64,000 nucleotides of DNA from the NCBI GenBank assembly GCA_023459335.1, contig JAEWUO010000020.1:62001-126000 (forward strand). The letters run 5' to 3'. The stretch is from Bacillota bacterium (lineage in GTDB: Bacteria > Bacillota > Clostridia > Christensenellales > CAG-138). Every line of letters begins with the position of its first letter. Positions within the stretch are counted from its first letter, which is position 1. The position numbers and the translations under genes were made by a program. Under the pieces are notes generated by a model that saw only the letters and a list, made by a program, of their open reading frames with translations, made no database searches and had not been told where the DNA came from. Positions 49,491 through 57,851 of the stretch are shown in pieces.

Positions 49491-51365
49491 TCAGGAACCT
49501 TTCGCCGTAAAGGCGTAGTCCTGCTGTTTCACCTGTGCGCCGTCGCTGAAGAGGATCACTTCTCGCGTACCTTCCACGTCCGAGGTTGCGGTAAACGAGA
49601 TCGGGATTTTTTCGCCCTTCTCCAACGCCGTCTCATAGAGGATTCGATAATAAGCGAGGCCGTTGTATGTTTCCTGAATGACGGCCATCACCTTGGTCCC
49701 GCTGCTGTCTACGTCAAGATTAAACGCGATATCCGCCTCATAGTTGTAAACCGGCATACCGCACACCGTCAGCGTGACCGGCGTTTCCGGAAGCACCTGC
49801 GAACCGGGCAGAGGATCCTGGAGGTAAACGACGCCATCCTCGACGATATCCGACTCCGCGTAGCGCACGAATACATTGTTAAACGAATCGAGGCGCAGCT
49901 GATCGAGCGTGAGATTCAACGGCAGGTCCATCGTATACGGCATGTCGAACGTCGTTTCGGAAGACGCGCTGATCACGATATCGATCGACTGCCCGTTTGT
50001 GGTTTCCGTATCCGGCGGGAGAGATTGTTCGCAGACGTAACCGATGGCGACCTCGGAGACGCGGTAACTGACGCTGCCGAGCACCAGTCCGTTTTCCTCC
50101 AGCGAGTGTCGCGCCTCGTCCGGGGACAAGCCGACAAGATTCGGAACGATCGGCGACGCGGGGCCGAGACTGACAACGCCGTAGATCGTCGTTCCGCGTT
50201 TGGCTTTTACACCGCCTTCCGGCGTCTGGCTGATAACGTCTCCGCTTGCGACCGTGTCGCTGTTTTCATAATCCTGAATTTCAAACGCAAACCCGAAATT
50301 ATCCGCGCGCTGTTTCGACTCGTCTACGGAACGGTCGACGAGCGTAGGAATCACTTCGAAAATATCAGAATCCGTCTGATAGATGTCCCTCAACACCAGA
50401 AAAATGCCGATCAGCGCGGCGACAAACGCTCCCACCGAGATGCCGATCTTCAACGCGCCGTGCGTGCGCTTTTTTTGTGGCGGCCTTTTCGGCTGCTGCG
50501 ATTTTTGATTGGGGATAAATCGCGCAAAATCGCCCGTCGGCTCTTTCAGCGCGCGCCGGAGATGCCCGCTCATCTCGCTCGCGGTGGCGTAACGCCGGGC
50601 GGTATCCTTATTCAGCACGCGGAGGATCACATCGTTGAGCGCCGGAGTTACTTTATTGCTCAGTTCAATAGGGGGAACCGGAATATCGCTGATATGCTTG
50701 AGCGCAATGGAGACGGAGGTATCCCCGTCGAACGGAACGCGTCCGGTCAGCATCTCATAAAGCATGATACCCGTAGAGTAAAGATCGCTGCATTCGGTGA
50801 CAGGCAGCCCCTTCGCCTGCTCCGGAGAGAGGTAATGAACCGAACCTAGCACCGTGGAACCCGTGAACGTGACGGTGTTGGCGTCCACCTCGCGCGCGAT
50901 GCCGAAATCCATGAGTTTTACTTTGCCGTTCTGCATAACGATAACGTTCTGCGGCTTGACGTCACGATGGATGATGCCTGCGGCGTGCGCCGCGCCGAGA
51001 GCGTCCAGCACCTGCACGACAAGCGCTACGGCGATGCGGGCCGGCATCGGCCCGTTTTCGTCCAGAATTTCTTTCAGCGTTCGTCCGTCCACGAATTCCA
51101 GCACGATATAAGGCAGGCCGTCCGTTTCGCCTACGTCGAACGCGCGCACGATATTTTCGTGGGACAGGTGCAGTACCGCGCGCGCTTCGCGTTCAAAGCG
51201 GCGGAGGAACTCCGCGTCGTTTCGGTATTCGTCCTTCAGCACCTTGATGGCGACTACTTTACGCGTGCTGAGGTTGACCGCACGGTAAACGTGCGCCATC
51301 CCGCCGGTGCCGATAAGGTCGATGATGCGGTAACGGTGGCCGACGATGGTCCCTTGTGCGATCAT
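49491..51365 (-). CDS. prkC: PASTA-domain serine/threonine protein kinase
   Basis: 624 residues. Cytoplasmic Hanks-type kinase: GTGGMAHVYRA glycine loop, VAIKVLK lysine, HRDVKPQN catalytic loop, DFGIA and SPEQAKG. A basic linker, one membrane helix (about residues 305-325) and an extracellular part of about three PASTA repeats follow, with a degenerate C-terminal segment. Senses muropeptides or lipid II in relatives. Its ATG overlaps the phosphatase stop (ATGA), so kinase and phosphatase are co-translated. Confidence 0.96.
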   Translation of the reverse strand: MIAQGTIVGHRYRIIDLIGTGGMAHVYRAVNLSTRKVVAIKVLKDEYRNDAEFLRRFEREARAVLHLSHENIVRAFDVGETDGLPYIVLEFVDGRTLKEILDENGPMPARIAVALVVQVLDALGAAHAAGIIHRDVKPQNVIVMQNGKVKLMDFGIAREVDANTVTFTGSTVLGSVHYLSPEQAKGLPVTECSDLYSTGIMLYEMLTGRVPFDGDTSVSIALKHISDIPVPPIELSNKVTPALNDVILRVLNKDTARRYATASEMSGHLRRALKEPTGDFARFIPNQKSQQPKRPPQKKRTHGALKIGISVGAFVAALIGIFLVLRDIYQTDSDIFEVIPTLVDRSVDESKQRADNFGFAFEIQDYENSDTVASGDVISQTPEGGVKAKRGTTIYGVVSLGPASPIVPNLVGLSPDEARHSLEENGLVLGSVSYRVSEVAIGYVCEQSLPPDTETTNGQSIDIVISASSETTFDMPYTMDLPLNLTLDQLRLDSFNNVFVRYAESDIVEDGVVYLQDPLPGSQVLPETPVTLTVCGMPVYNYEADIAFNLDVDSSGTKVMAVIQETYNGLAYYRILYETALEKGEKIPISFTATSDVEGTREVILFSDGAQVKQQDYAFTAKGS

Positions 51366-52093
51366 GCGGCGTCACCTTCTTCCAGACGGATTAAAACGAC
51401 GGTGATGTTGTCCGTACCGCCGTAATCCAGCGCGAGCTGAATTAAAATATCGCACATGTTCTCAAGGGAACAGCCGGAAGCGAGCACTTGGATCAGGTCT
51501 TCTTCCGAAATGGCGCCGTGCAGCCCGTCGGAGCACAGAACGAGGATGTCTCCGGCGTTCCATTCGCGTTCGAAAAGATCCACGTCCACGATGGGAGAAA
51601 CGCCGACCGCGCGCGTGATGATGTTCCGCTGCGGATGCTGCCTTGCCTCTTCTCGCGTGATGGCGCCCGCGCGGACGAGCTGTTCGACGAGGGAATGGTC
51701 GGTTGTGATCGTATCGAGATGTTCGCCGTCAAAACAATACATACGACTGTCGCCGATGTTCGCGGCGATGTATTTGCCGCCCAACAGGAGCGCTGCAACG
51801 AGCGTTGTTCCCATGCCGCGCAGAGTACGGTCCTGTTCGGCTTCTTCAAATACGCCGAGATTCGCTTTTTCGATCGCAATGCGCAGCTCTTCGAGTGCGC
51901 GCTCCGGTTCGACTTCCCGATCGAAGCCCTTCAGTTTTTCGATCAGCAGATTGCTGGCAACGGCGCCTGCGGCGTGTCCGCCCATGCCGTCGGCTACGGC
52001 AAAGAGCAGGGGAAAGCCGTCTTTTTCGGGGACCAGAAAGCTGTCCTCGTTATGGACGCGCTTTCCGATGTCAGTTTTCACTGCGTATTTCAT
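51362..52093 (-). CDS. prpC: PP2C-family protein phosphatase
   Basis: 243 residues. Metal-dependent Ser/Thr phosphatase opposing PrkC: NEDSFLV, AVADGMGGHAAG, GTTLVAALL, NIGDSRMY, DHSLVEQLV and CSDGLHGAI are PP2C motifs 1-11. Overlaps rlmN by 23 bases, with its ATG inside the end of that gene. Classic Stp/PrkC pairing. Confidence 0.96.
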   Translation of the reverse strand: MKYAVKTDIGKRVHNEDSFLVPEKDGFPLLFAVADGMGGHAAGAVASNLLIEKLKGFDREVEPERALEELRIAIEKANLGVFEEAEQDRTLRGMGTTLVAALLLGGKYIAANIGDSRMYCFDGEHLDTITTDHSLVEQLVRAGAITREEARQHPQRNIITRAVGVSPIVDVDLFEREWNAGDILVLCSDGLHGAISEEDLIQVLASGCSLENMCDILIQLALDYGGTDNITVVLIRLEEGDAA

Positions 52094-53120
52094 GCAGTAT
52101 CCTCCTGCGCAGCTGTCCGCATGCGCCTTCGATATCGGTGCCCATTTCGCGGCGGACGGTTGCGGAGATGCGGTTATCGTTCAGACGGGCGGCGAAGCGC
52201 TCCGCTTCCGCGCGGGAAACGCCTGCAAGTCCGCGTTCCGGAACGGGATTCAATGGAATCAGGTTGACGTGGCACAGGATTCCGCGCAGTTTCTTGCTCA
52301 GCGCGTCCGCGTCAGAAAGAGACGCGTTTACGCCATCGATCAGCGCATACTCGAAAACGACACGTCGTCCGGTTTTTTCCGCGTAGCGCTTGGCCGCCGC
52401 GATTACGCTGTCAATAGGATACGTCTTGTTGATCGGCATCAGCGTGGTGCGTGTGGAATCGTCGTGCGCGTGCAGGGAGATCGAAAGCGTTACGTGAGGC
52501 GCGTCTTCCGCAAAACGATCGATCTTCGGCACAATGCCGCAGGTGGAGAGCGAGATGTTGCGCGGGCTGATCCGGAGCCCGTCCTGCGCGGTGACGCGGT
52601 TTAAAAACGCGACGACGTTGTCATAGTTGTCCAGCGGCTCACCGCTGCCCATCAGCACAAGGTTCGTTACCGTACGCTGATCGGGGTCTTTCGGCGGCTC
52701 GTCCCGTTCCACCGCGAGAATCTGCCCCAGCATTTCGCCGATCGTGAGATTTCGCACACAGCCTTCCAGCGTCGATGCGCAGAACCGGCACCCCATGCTG
52801 CAGCCGACCTGTGTGGACAGGCACAGCGTATTACCATAATGATAGCGCATCAGTACGCCTTCCACAAGGTTTTCATCCTCCAGGCGGAAGAGGTATTTCA
52901 CCGTTCCGTCTTTTTCGGAGAGGAACTTTTTTTCAATGAAAGCGCCGCCGTAAGGCAAAGCAGAGAGCTTTTCACGCAGCCCGACGGGAAGGTTGGTCAT
53001 CTCCTGCGGACGCGCGCCGCGGTTGAGCCAGCCGTAAACCTGCGCGGCCCGGTACTTCGGTTCGCCCAGCTCAGCGATCAGCGATTCAATTTCCTGTTTG
53101 TTCAGGTCGGCTAACGGCAT
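52071..53120 (-). CDS. rlmN: Dual-specificity 23S rRNA/tRNA methyltransferase RlmN
   Basis: 349 residues. Radical SAM enzyme that makes m2A at 23S A2503 and tRNA A37. N-terminal helical domain, CSMGCRFCAS (CxxxCxxC cluster), MGSGEPLDNYD, and STCGIVPKI with one catalytic Cys; the C-terminal Cys is in GACGQL. Overlaps rsmB by ten bases. Confidence 0.96.
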   Translation of the reverse strand: MPLADLNKQEIESLIAELGEPKYRAAQVYGWLNRGARPQEMTNLPVGLREKLSALPYGGAFIEKKFLSEKDGTVKYLFRLEDENLVEGVLMRYHYGNTLCLSTQVGCSMGCRFCASTLEGCVRNLTIGEMLGQILAVERDEPPKDPDQRTVTNLVLMGSGEPLDNYDNVVAFLNRVTAQDGLRISPRNISLSTCGIVPKIDRFAEDAPHVTLSISLHAHDDSTRTTLMPINKTYPIDSVIAAAKRYAEKTGRRVVFEYALIDGVNASLSDADALSKKLRGILCHVNLIPLNPVPERGLAGVSRAEAERFAARLNDNRISATVRREMGTDIEGACGQLRRRILHEIRSEN

Positions 53121-54385
53121 CGGATCATCCTCGCAATAAAGAATCCGTCGGTTCCGTGCAGATGCGGAAGCAGCTGGATGCTTCCGTCGTTTTCTATCGG
53201 GATTGGAATCCGCTCCGGCGAAAATTCCTGGTGACGCTGTAAAAAAGATTCGATCTGCTCCTCGTTTTCACGGCGCGAGATCGTACACGTCGCGTAGAGG
53301 AGGATGCCGGAAGGTTTCACATAATTAGCGCACGCGTCGAGAATGCGCCGCTGAATCGCGGCCAGCGCGGCGATATCCGAATCCGACTTGCTGTAGCGGA
53401 TATCCGGCTTGTCACCTAACAGGCCGAGTCCGCTGCAGGGCGCGTCCACGAGTACGCCGTCGAACGCGCTTTCAAAAGCCGGATCGAATTCGGAAGCATC
53501 TTTTTCAAACGTTTCCGCTTCCACATGCAGGCGCGAAAGCGTTTTATCCAATAGCTCCTTACGGTGCGCATAGAATTCAAAGCAGGTTAACTGAATCTTA
53601 TTCCCGCAGAGGCTCGCGAGATACGCGCTCTTGCCTCCGGGCGCGGCGCAGGCGTCCAGTACGCGTCTGCCCGTCATATCGCCCATCGATCGGCAGGCGA
53701 GCATGGCGCTTTCGCCCATCACGGTAAATTTCCCTTCCTGAAAAAGCGGATTTGCGGCAAAATCGAACCCGCTCTCCAGCGTGAGGGAGTTTTCGTCCCA
53801 GCGATCGACCGTGCTGGCGACGGGAAGCGCGCGCTGCAGCTCTTCCCGCATGAAAGGATACTGCGCGCGCACCTCGATTTTTGAAACAGGGCGGGAAAGC
53901 AGTTCTTCGGCATTCTCTGCGCCAAAGCGGGAGACCCATTCCGATACGATCCAGGAAGGGTAACTGTACTGAATTGACAGACGCCCGATTGTGTCGTCCG
54001 GAAACGCCGGCAGCGCGTCGCGGGAGCGGTCGATATTGCGAAGCACCGCGTTGACGAAGCCGGTAAGCGCAGGCTTGCCGATCTCGCGCACGAGTGCGAC
54101 GCTTTCAAAAATCGCCGCATGTGCGGGCGTGGAAAGGAACAGCAATTCGCAGACGCCAAGCCGCAGAATGCCGCGCACGAGAGACTTTTGAGCGCCTTTG
54201 ACAAAGCGAGACAAATAATAATCGATGGTAAGGAGATGGTCGAGCGTATGGTAAACGAGCGCGGCGGCCTGGTTGGCCTCGCGCTCCGGCAGGGACGCCG
54301 TCAGTTGTTTGACGCGGAGATGCGCATACGCGCAATGGTCTGTGATATCGCACAGCGCGAGAAGCGCCTGTCTGCGCGCGTTCAA
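53111..54385 (-). CDS. rsmB: 16S rRNA m5C967 methyltransferase RsmB
   Basis: 424 residues if translated from TTG 54385, which forms a TTGA overlap with the fmt stop and has GGAAAGG upstream; a longer frame to 54481 would run into fmt without a signal. The N-terminal NusB-like domain (1-140) is followed by the methyltransferase domain with DACAAPGGKSAYLASL (SAM), VDAPCSGLGLLG (PC catalytic Cys) and the second Cys in YATCTISRRENE. Confidence 0.93.
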   Translation of the reverse strand: MNARRQALLALCDITDHCAYAHLRVKQLTASLPEREANQAAALVYHTLDHLLTIDYYLSRFVKGAQKSLVRGILRLGVCELLFLSTPAHAAIFESVALVREIGKPALTGFVNAVLRNIDRSRDALPAFPDDTIGRLSIQYSYPSWIVSEWVSRFGAENAEELLSRPVSKIEVRAQYPFMREELQRALPVASTVDRWDENSLTLESGFDFAANPLFQEGKFTVMGESAMLACRSMGDMTGRRVLDACAAPGGKSAYLASLCGNKIQLTCFEFYAHRKELLDKTLSRLHVEAETFEKDASEFDPAFESAFDGVLVDAPCSGLGLLGDKPDIRYSKSDSDIAALAAIQRRILDACANYVKPSGILLYATCTISRRENEEQIESFLQRHQEFSPERIPIPIENDGSIQLLPHLHGTDGFFIARMIRCR

Positions 54386-55308
54386 GCGAGCACCTTTCCT
54401 TCCAATTCTTTTCCCATGAGAAATTCCCTTGCGCCGAGGCGTTTGCCGCCCGTCGCCTGAAGCTCCAGTATCTCGAGCCATCCGTCCGCACAGCGTACGA
54501 ATAAACCGGATTTCGTATTTCCCGACAACAAGCCGATGGGTTCAAGTCCCATCTGCCGGCCGGATGATTGCGATTTGTGTATTTTCAGGACGCAGCCGTC
54601 CAGCATTGCGTACGCTCCGGGCCAGGGATTCGTGCCGCGTACGCGGTTATGGACGGACAAAACGGACTGCGAAAAATCGAGCCTGCCGTGTTCTTTTTTC
54701 AGCATGGGACACTTCGTCGCCAGCGTTTCGTCCTGCGGCGTACGTTCGAGCGCACCGGACTCTATTTCGGCTATCGTGCGGCGGAGCGTTTCCGAGCCGA
54801 GGACGGCCATGCGCGCGGTTAATTCGCCGGCGGTTTCATTTTCGCCGATCGCGACGCGGTCGACAAGCAGAATATCGCCTGTGTCCATGCCGATGTCGGT
54901 CATCATGGTCGTAATGCCCGTTTCCGTTTCGCCGTCGATGATCGCCCACTGGATCGGTGCCGCGCCGCGATATTTCGGGAGCAGGGAACCGTGCACGTTG
55001 ACGCATCCATAGCGGGGGATAGAAAGATTCTCCGCGGAGAGAAGCTGGCCAAATGCCGCGGTTACCATGAGCTCGGGCGCGAACGTTTTCAGTGCGGCGA
55101 CGCCTTCCGGCTGGCGGATTTTTTCAAATTGAAAGACAGGGATGCCGCGTTCCAGCGCGTACGCCTTGGTCGGAGGCGCCGTAAGCGCAGCGTGCCGTCC
55201 GACCGGACGATCGGGCTGCGTAAAGACCGCGAGCGTGTGCCCGCTGCGATATAACAGGTCGAGCGAGGGGAGTGCGAATTCCGGCGTGCCGAGAAAAGCG
55301 ATCCTCAT
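54382..55308 (-). CDS. fmt: Methionyl-tRNA formyltransferase
   Basis: 308 residues. Formylates initiator Met-tRNA. FLGTPEFALPSL opening, VNVHGSLLPKYRGAAPIQWAI (catalytic N, H and the SLLPKYRGAAP signature), and D in MTDIGMDTGDIL. The C-terminal OB-like domain ends with LELQATGGKRLGAREFLMG. In its linker (residues about 250-259, RQMGLEPIGLL) the DNA is a 23-bp exact copy of the tRNA-Leu 3' end in antisense. The frame stays open. Overlaps def by ATGA. Confidence 0.95.
   Translation of the reverse strand: MRIAFLGTPEFALPSLDLLYRSGHTLAVFTQPDRPVGRHAALTAPPTKAYALERGIPVFQFEKIRQPEGVAALKTFAPELMVTAAFGQLLSAENLSIPRYGCVNVHGSLLPKYRGAAPIQWAIIDGETETGITTMMTDIGMDTGDILLVDRVAIGENETAGELTARMAVLGSETLRRTIAEIESGALERTPQDETLATKCPMLKKEHGRLDFSQSVLSVHNRVRGTNPWPGAYAMLDGCVLKIHKSQSSGRQMGLEPIGLLSGNTKSGLFVRCADGWLEILELQATGGKRLGAREFLMGKELEGKVLA
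54536..54558 (+). repeat. 23-bp copy of the tRNA-Leu 3' end inside fmt
   Basis: Identical to 5272-5294 (most of the T-arm and acceptor strand of tRNA-Leu), in the same orientation as the tRNA and antisense to fmt. It covers 20 bases of the 33-bp phage attachment core. Far too long a match to be chance in this window. Confidence 0.85.
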
Positions 55309-55793
55309 CCCATGTTCTCCTGCTCGTGATTGTCCTGGTCGAAACCTTCCGGCGGTTCGGTTATCTTTGTCAGGTAGACCACGCCGTCAAGATGATCCAA
55401 CTCATGCTGTACGGCGCGCGCGTAAAATCCGTTCGTATCATACGTGTGCTTCTTGCCGTACCTGTCGCAGCCTTCCACGATCACATGATCGGCGCGTTCG
55501 ACATAACCGCTCTGCCCGGGAAACGAAAGGCAGCCTTCATAACCGCCTTGATTGCCTTCGCAGAGAATGATCTTCGGATTGACGAGTTCCACTCTGCCTT
55601 CGCCCGCGTCGACGACGACAACTCGCCGGAGAATACCGACCTGCGGCGCGGCAAGGCCCGCTCCATCGGCGGAGCTCATCGTTTCATACAGATCGTCAAT
55701 CAGATCGGCAAGACGCGCGTCATATTTTTCGACGGGTCTGCATTTTTTATAGAGGCACGGATCGTCGTCCGTGCGGATCGTTCGCAGTGCCAT
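55305..55793 (-). CDS. def: Peptide deformylase
   Basis: 162 residues. Removes the N-formyl group from nascent proteins. Motif 1 GAGLAAPQVG, motif 2 EGCLSFPG (metal Cys) and motif 3 QHELDHLDG (HExxH). Length and the gap between motifs fit type 1 enzymes. AGGAGG upstream; first gene of the operon, behind the promoter at 55822-55850. Confidence 0.96.
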   Translation of the reverse strand: MALRTIRTDDDPCLYKKCRPVEKYDARLADLIDDLYETMSSADGAGLAAPQVGILRRVVVVDAGEGRVELVNPKIILCEGNQGGYEGCLSFPGQSGYVERADHVIVEGCDRYGKKHTYDTNGFYARAVQHELDHLDGVVYLTKITEPPEGFDQDNHEQENMG

Positions 55794-55821
55794 GGATCAA
55801 CCTCCTTTATCAACCAACCGT

Positions 55822-55850
55822 ATTGTACTAAAAAACGGAAACCCTGTAAA
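55822..55850 (-). promoter_or_regulatory. Promoter of the def-to-rpe operon
   Basis: On the minus strand TTTACA (55850-55845) and TACAAT (55827-55822) with a 17-bp spacer, 29 bases before the def start. Confidence 0.8.
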
Positions 55851-55869
55851 GAATCGAAGCGGTTAAGTA

Positions 55870-55928
55870 AAATTCTACTTTAGGTTAATACGATAAAAAT
55901 GAGGTTGTATGAAATTCTACTTTAGGTT
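55870..55928 (+). repeat. Direct repeat pair upstream of the XRE-LiaF-like gene
   Basis: AAATTCTACTTTAGGTT occurs at 55870-55886 and 55912-55928, exactly 42 bp (four helical turns) apart, in the divergent intergenic region. Possible binding sites for the adjacent XRE regulator. Confidence 0.65.
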
Positions 55929-56016
55929 GAATTTATTTTTACAACTAGAAAAACAGTCTATGTTCAAGTTTTACGGTTTATGACATAATAGAACCATGAA
56001 AGAGAGGGAAACAAGT

Positions 56017-57018
56017 ATGGAACAACAAACGATGGGGAAGCGCATCATGCAGCTTCGCAAAGAAAAGGGGTACACACAGGAACAGCTCGCCGAAATGATG
56101 GGAGTTTCGGCGCAGGCGGTCAGCAAATGGGAGAACGACGTGTCCTGTCCGGACATTTCGATTCTCCCGCAGCTGGCGGAAAAACTCGGTGTTACGACGG
56201 ACGAACTCCTCGGGGTAAAACCGATCGAACCGAAAGTGGTCATCGTGGATTCGCAGAACAATAAGGAAGGGGACGGTAAATTTTCCGTTTCCTGGGACGG
56301 CGGGAAGCACGTCAAGAAAGACGGCATCTGGTTTGCCGTTCTGATCATCGTTCTCGGCGCGGCGTTTCTCATTCAACGGCTCGGCATCGTATCCTTCGGA
56401 ATTTGGGGAATCGTTTGGCCGGCGGTCATCATAGGGCTCGGCGTGAGCTGGATGATCAAGCGGTTTTCAATCTTCAGCCTCGCGGTTGCCGGGCTGGGTC
56501 TGTACTTTCTGCTGTTTCATCTTGGAGAGATTACGTTCGTACTCACATGGAGCGTTATCTGGCCCGGATTGCTCGTACTGCTGGGACTTACGATCCTATA
56601 TGAAGCGCTCGTTCCGCATAAGAACAGGTGGTGCGGCGTAAACTTCAATAGGGACAAGCATTCCCGCAGTGAATATAAGGAAACCAACGGCTTTGTGCAT
56701 TACGACTGCTCCTTTTCGGAAGAGAACCGTAAAGTGCTCGTGGAGGAATTCTCCGGCGGCGACATCGATCTTTCGTTCGGGAAAAGCGAACTCGACCTCA
56801 CCAACGTAAAGAGGGTAACGCCAAACGCAAAACTGGATGTTGACGTATCGTTCGGAACCTTCGACCTGATCGTGCCAAAGACGATCCGCCTGTATGTTAA
56901 GTCCGATAAAGCCTTCGGCGCCATACAGATGAACGGGGAGCCGAATCCGAACACGAGCGAATCGCTGGTTGTGAATGGAGACGTGTCCTTCGGAAACATG
57001 AATATATTCTACCGGTAA
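56017..57018 (+). CDS. XRE regulator with membrane segments and LiaF-like C-terminal domain
   Basis: 333 residues from ATG 56017 (GAGAGGGA upstream; an ATG seven codons earlier is less likely). The XRE HTH (10-65) contains YTQEQLAEMMGVSAQAVSKWENDVSCPD. After a linker come four membrane segments (about 110-200), then a repetitive beta-helical domain with FSGGDIDLSFGKSELDL and DVSFGTFDLIVP, as in LiaF/DUF2154 cell-envelope stress proteins. Probably a membrane-bound sensor-regulator of envelope stress. Bidirectional terminator follows. Confidence 0.8.
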   Translation: MEQQTMGKRIMQLRKEKGYTQEQLAEMMGVSAQAVSKWENDVSCPDISILPQLAEKLGVTTDELLGVKPIEPKVVIVDSQNNKEGDGKFSVSWDGGKHVKKDGIWFAVLIIVLGAAFLIQRLGIVSFGIWGIVWPAVIIGLGVSWMIKRFSIFSLAVAGLGLYFLLFHLGEITFVLTWSVIWPGLLVLLGLTILYEALVPHKNRWCGVNFNRDKHSRSEYKETNGFVHYDCSFSEENRKVLVEEFSGGDIDLSFGKSELDLTNVKRVTPNAKLDVDVSFGTFDLIVPKTIRLYVKSDKAFGAIQMNGEPNPNTSESLVVNGDVSFGNMNIFYR

Positions 57019-57028
57019 GAATCTAAAG

Positions 57029-57062
57029 AAAAATCGCGCAGAGCAATCTGCGCGATTTTTTG
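57029..57062. terminator. Bidirectional terminator between convergent genes
   Basis: AATCGCGCAGA (57032-57042), loop GCAA, TCTGCGCGATT (57047-57057), with A-run and T-run flanks. Confidence 0.9.
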
Positions 57063-57086
57063 TTTCCTGAATTTCACTTGCATTGT

Positions 57087-57851
57087 TTAAAAAATCAGGT
57101 CGTAAATCAGCCGGATAAACAATAATCCCAGAACGGCGAGGACAAACGGCCTGACGATTTTCCCGCCGTTCCTCAGGAGCAGCCCCGCGCCCAGGAAATG
57201 CCCTGAGACGGCGAACACGGCGGCGATCAAGCCGAGCGGCACGATCGTCTGGCCATTGAGCAGAAACACGGTAAGGCTGCCGATATTACTCGAGAGGTTG
57301 GCGATTTTGACGTTTCCCGCGGCAAGGCGAAGCGGCAGTTTCGCCAGCTGTGTATACGCGATGAGCAGAAACGTGCCCGTTCCCGGGCCGTAAAACCCGT
57401 CGTACATGCCGACGAACAGCGCGGTAAAACAGACGATCAGAAACTGCCGCTTGCGGTTCGCGGGTTCGAGCTCTTCGCCGCTCAGATCGTGTTTTCTGAG
57501 CACGACAAACGCGAGGATCGGAACAAGCGCGAGCATGATGTAACGGATCACGTCGTCTTCAACGGCGAGCACGAGTTTCGCGCCCGCAATCGAACCGAGC
57601 ACCGCGAGCGCCGCGGAAGGGATCGCCGTCGGCCAGTCGACGCATTTGTTTTTGATAAAACGCGCGGTGGAGGCGACGGTGCCGATGCTGCTGGAGAGTT
57701 TGTTTGTCGCAATCGCGTTGTGCGGCGGAAGCCCCGCGATCAGGTACGCCGGCAGAGAGACCAATCCGCCGCCGCCTGCGACCGCGTCGAGCAGGCTTGC
57801 GGCGAACACGAGCGGGCAGATAATCAGAAGCGACCAATAAGAAAACGTCAT
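57087..57851 (-). CDS. TauE/SafE (TSUP) family membrane transporter
   Basis: 254 residues, about eight membrane helices. AGGGGLVSLPAYLIAGLPPHNAIATNKLSS near the N-terminus and FYGPGTGTFLLIAY in the middle are the two TSUP signature repeats. Such proteins export or import sulfite, sulfonates or other organic anions; substrate unknown here. ATG overlaps the stop of the ABC transporter gene (ATGA). Confidence 0.9.
   Translation of the reverse strand: MTFSYWSLLIICPLVFAASLLDAVAGGGGLVSLPAYLIAGLPPHNAIATNKLSSSIGTVASTARFIKNKCVDWPTAIPSAALAVLGSIAGAKLVLAVEDDVIRYIMLALVPILAFVVLRKHDLSGEELEPANRKRQFLIVCFTALFVGMYDGFYGPGTGTFLLIAYTQLAKLPLRLAAGNVKIANLSSNIGSLTVFLLNGQTIVPLGLIAAVFAVSGHFLGAGLLLRNGGKIVRPFVLAVLGLLFIRLIYDLIF

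Noticed and set aside
48589..49518. A 309-codon plus-strand ORF
   Set aside because: It is the antisense shadow of rsgA; no ribosome binding site and composition typical of a complementary-frame ORF.
51456..52604. A 382-codon plus-strand ORF
   Set aside because: Antisense across prpC and rlmN, both clearly real.
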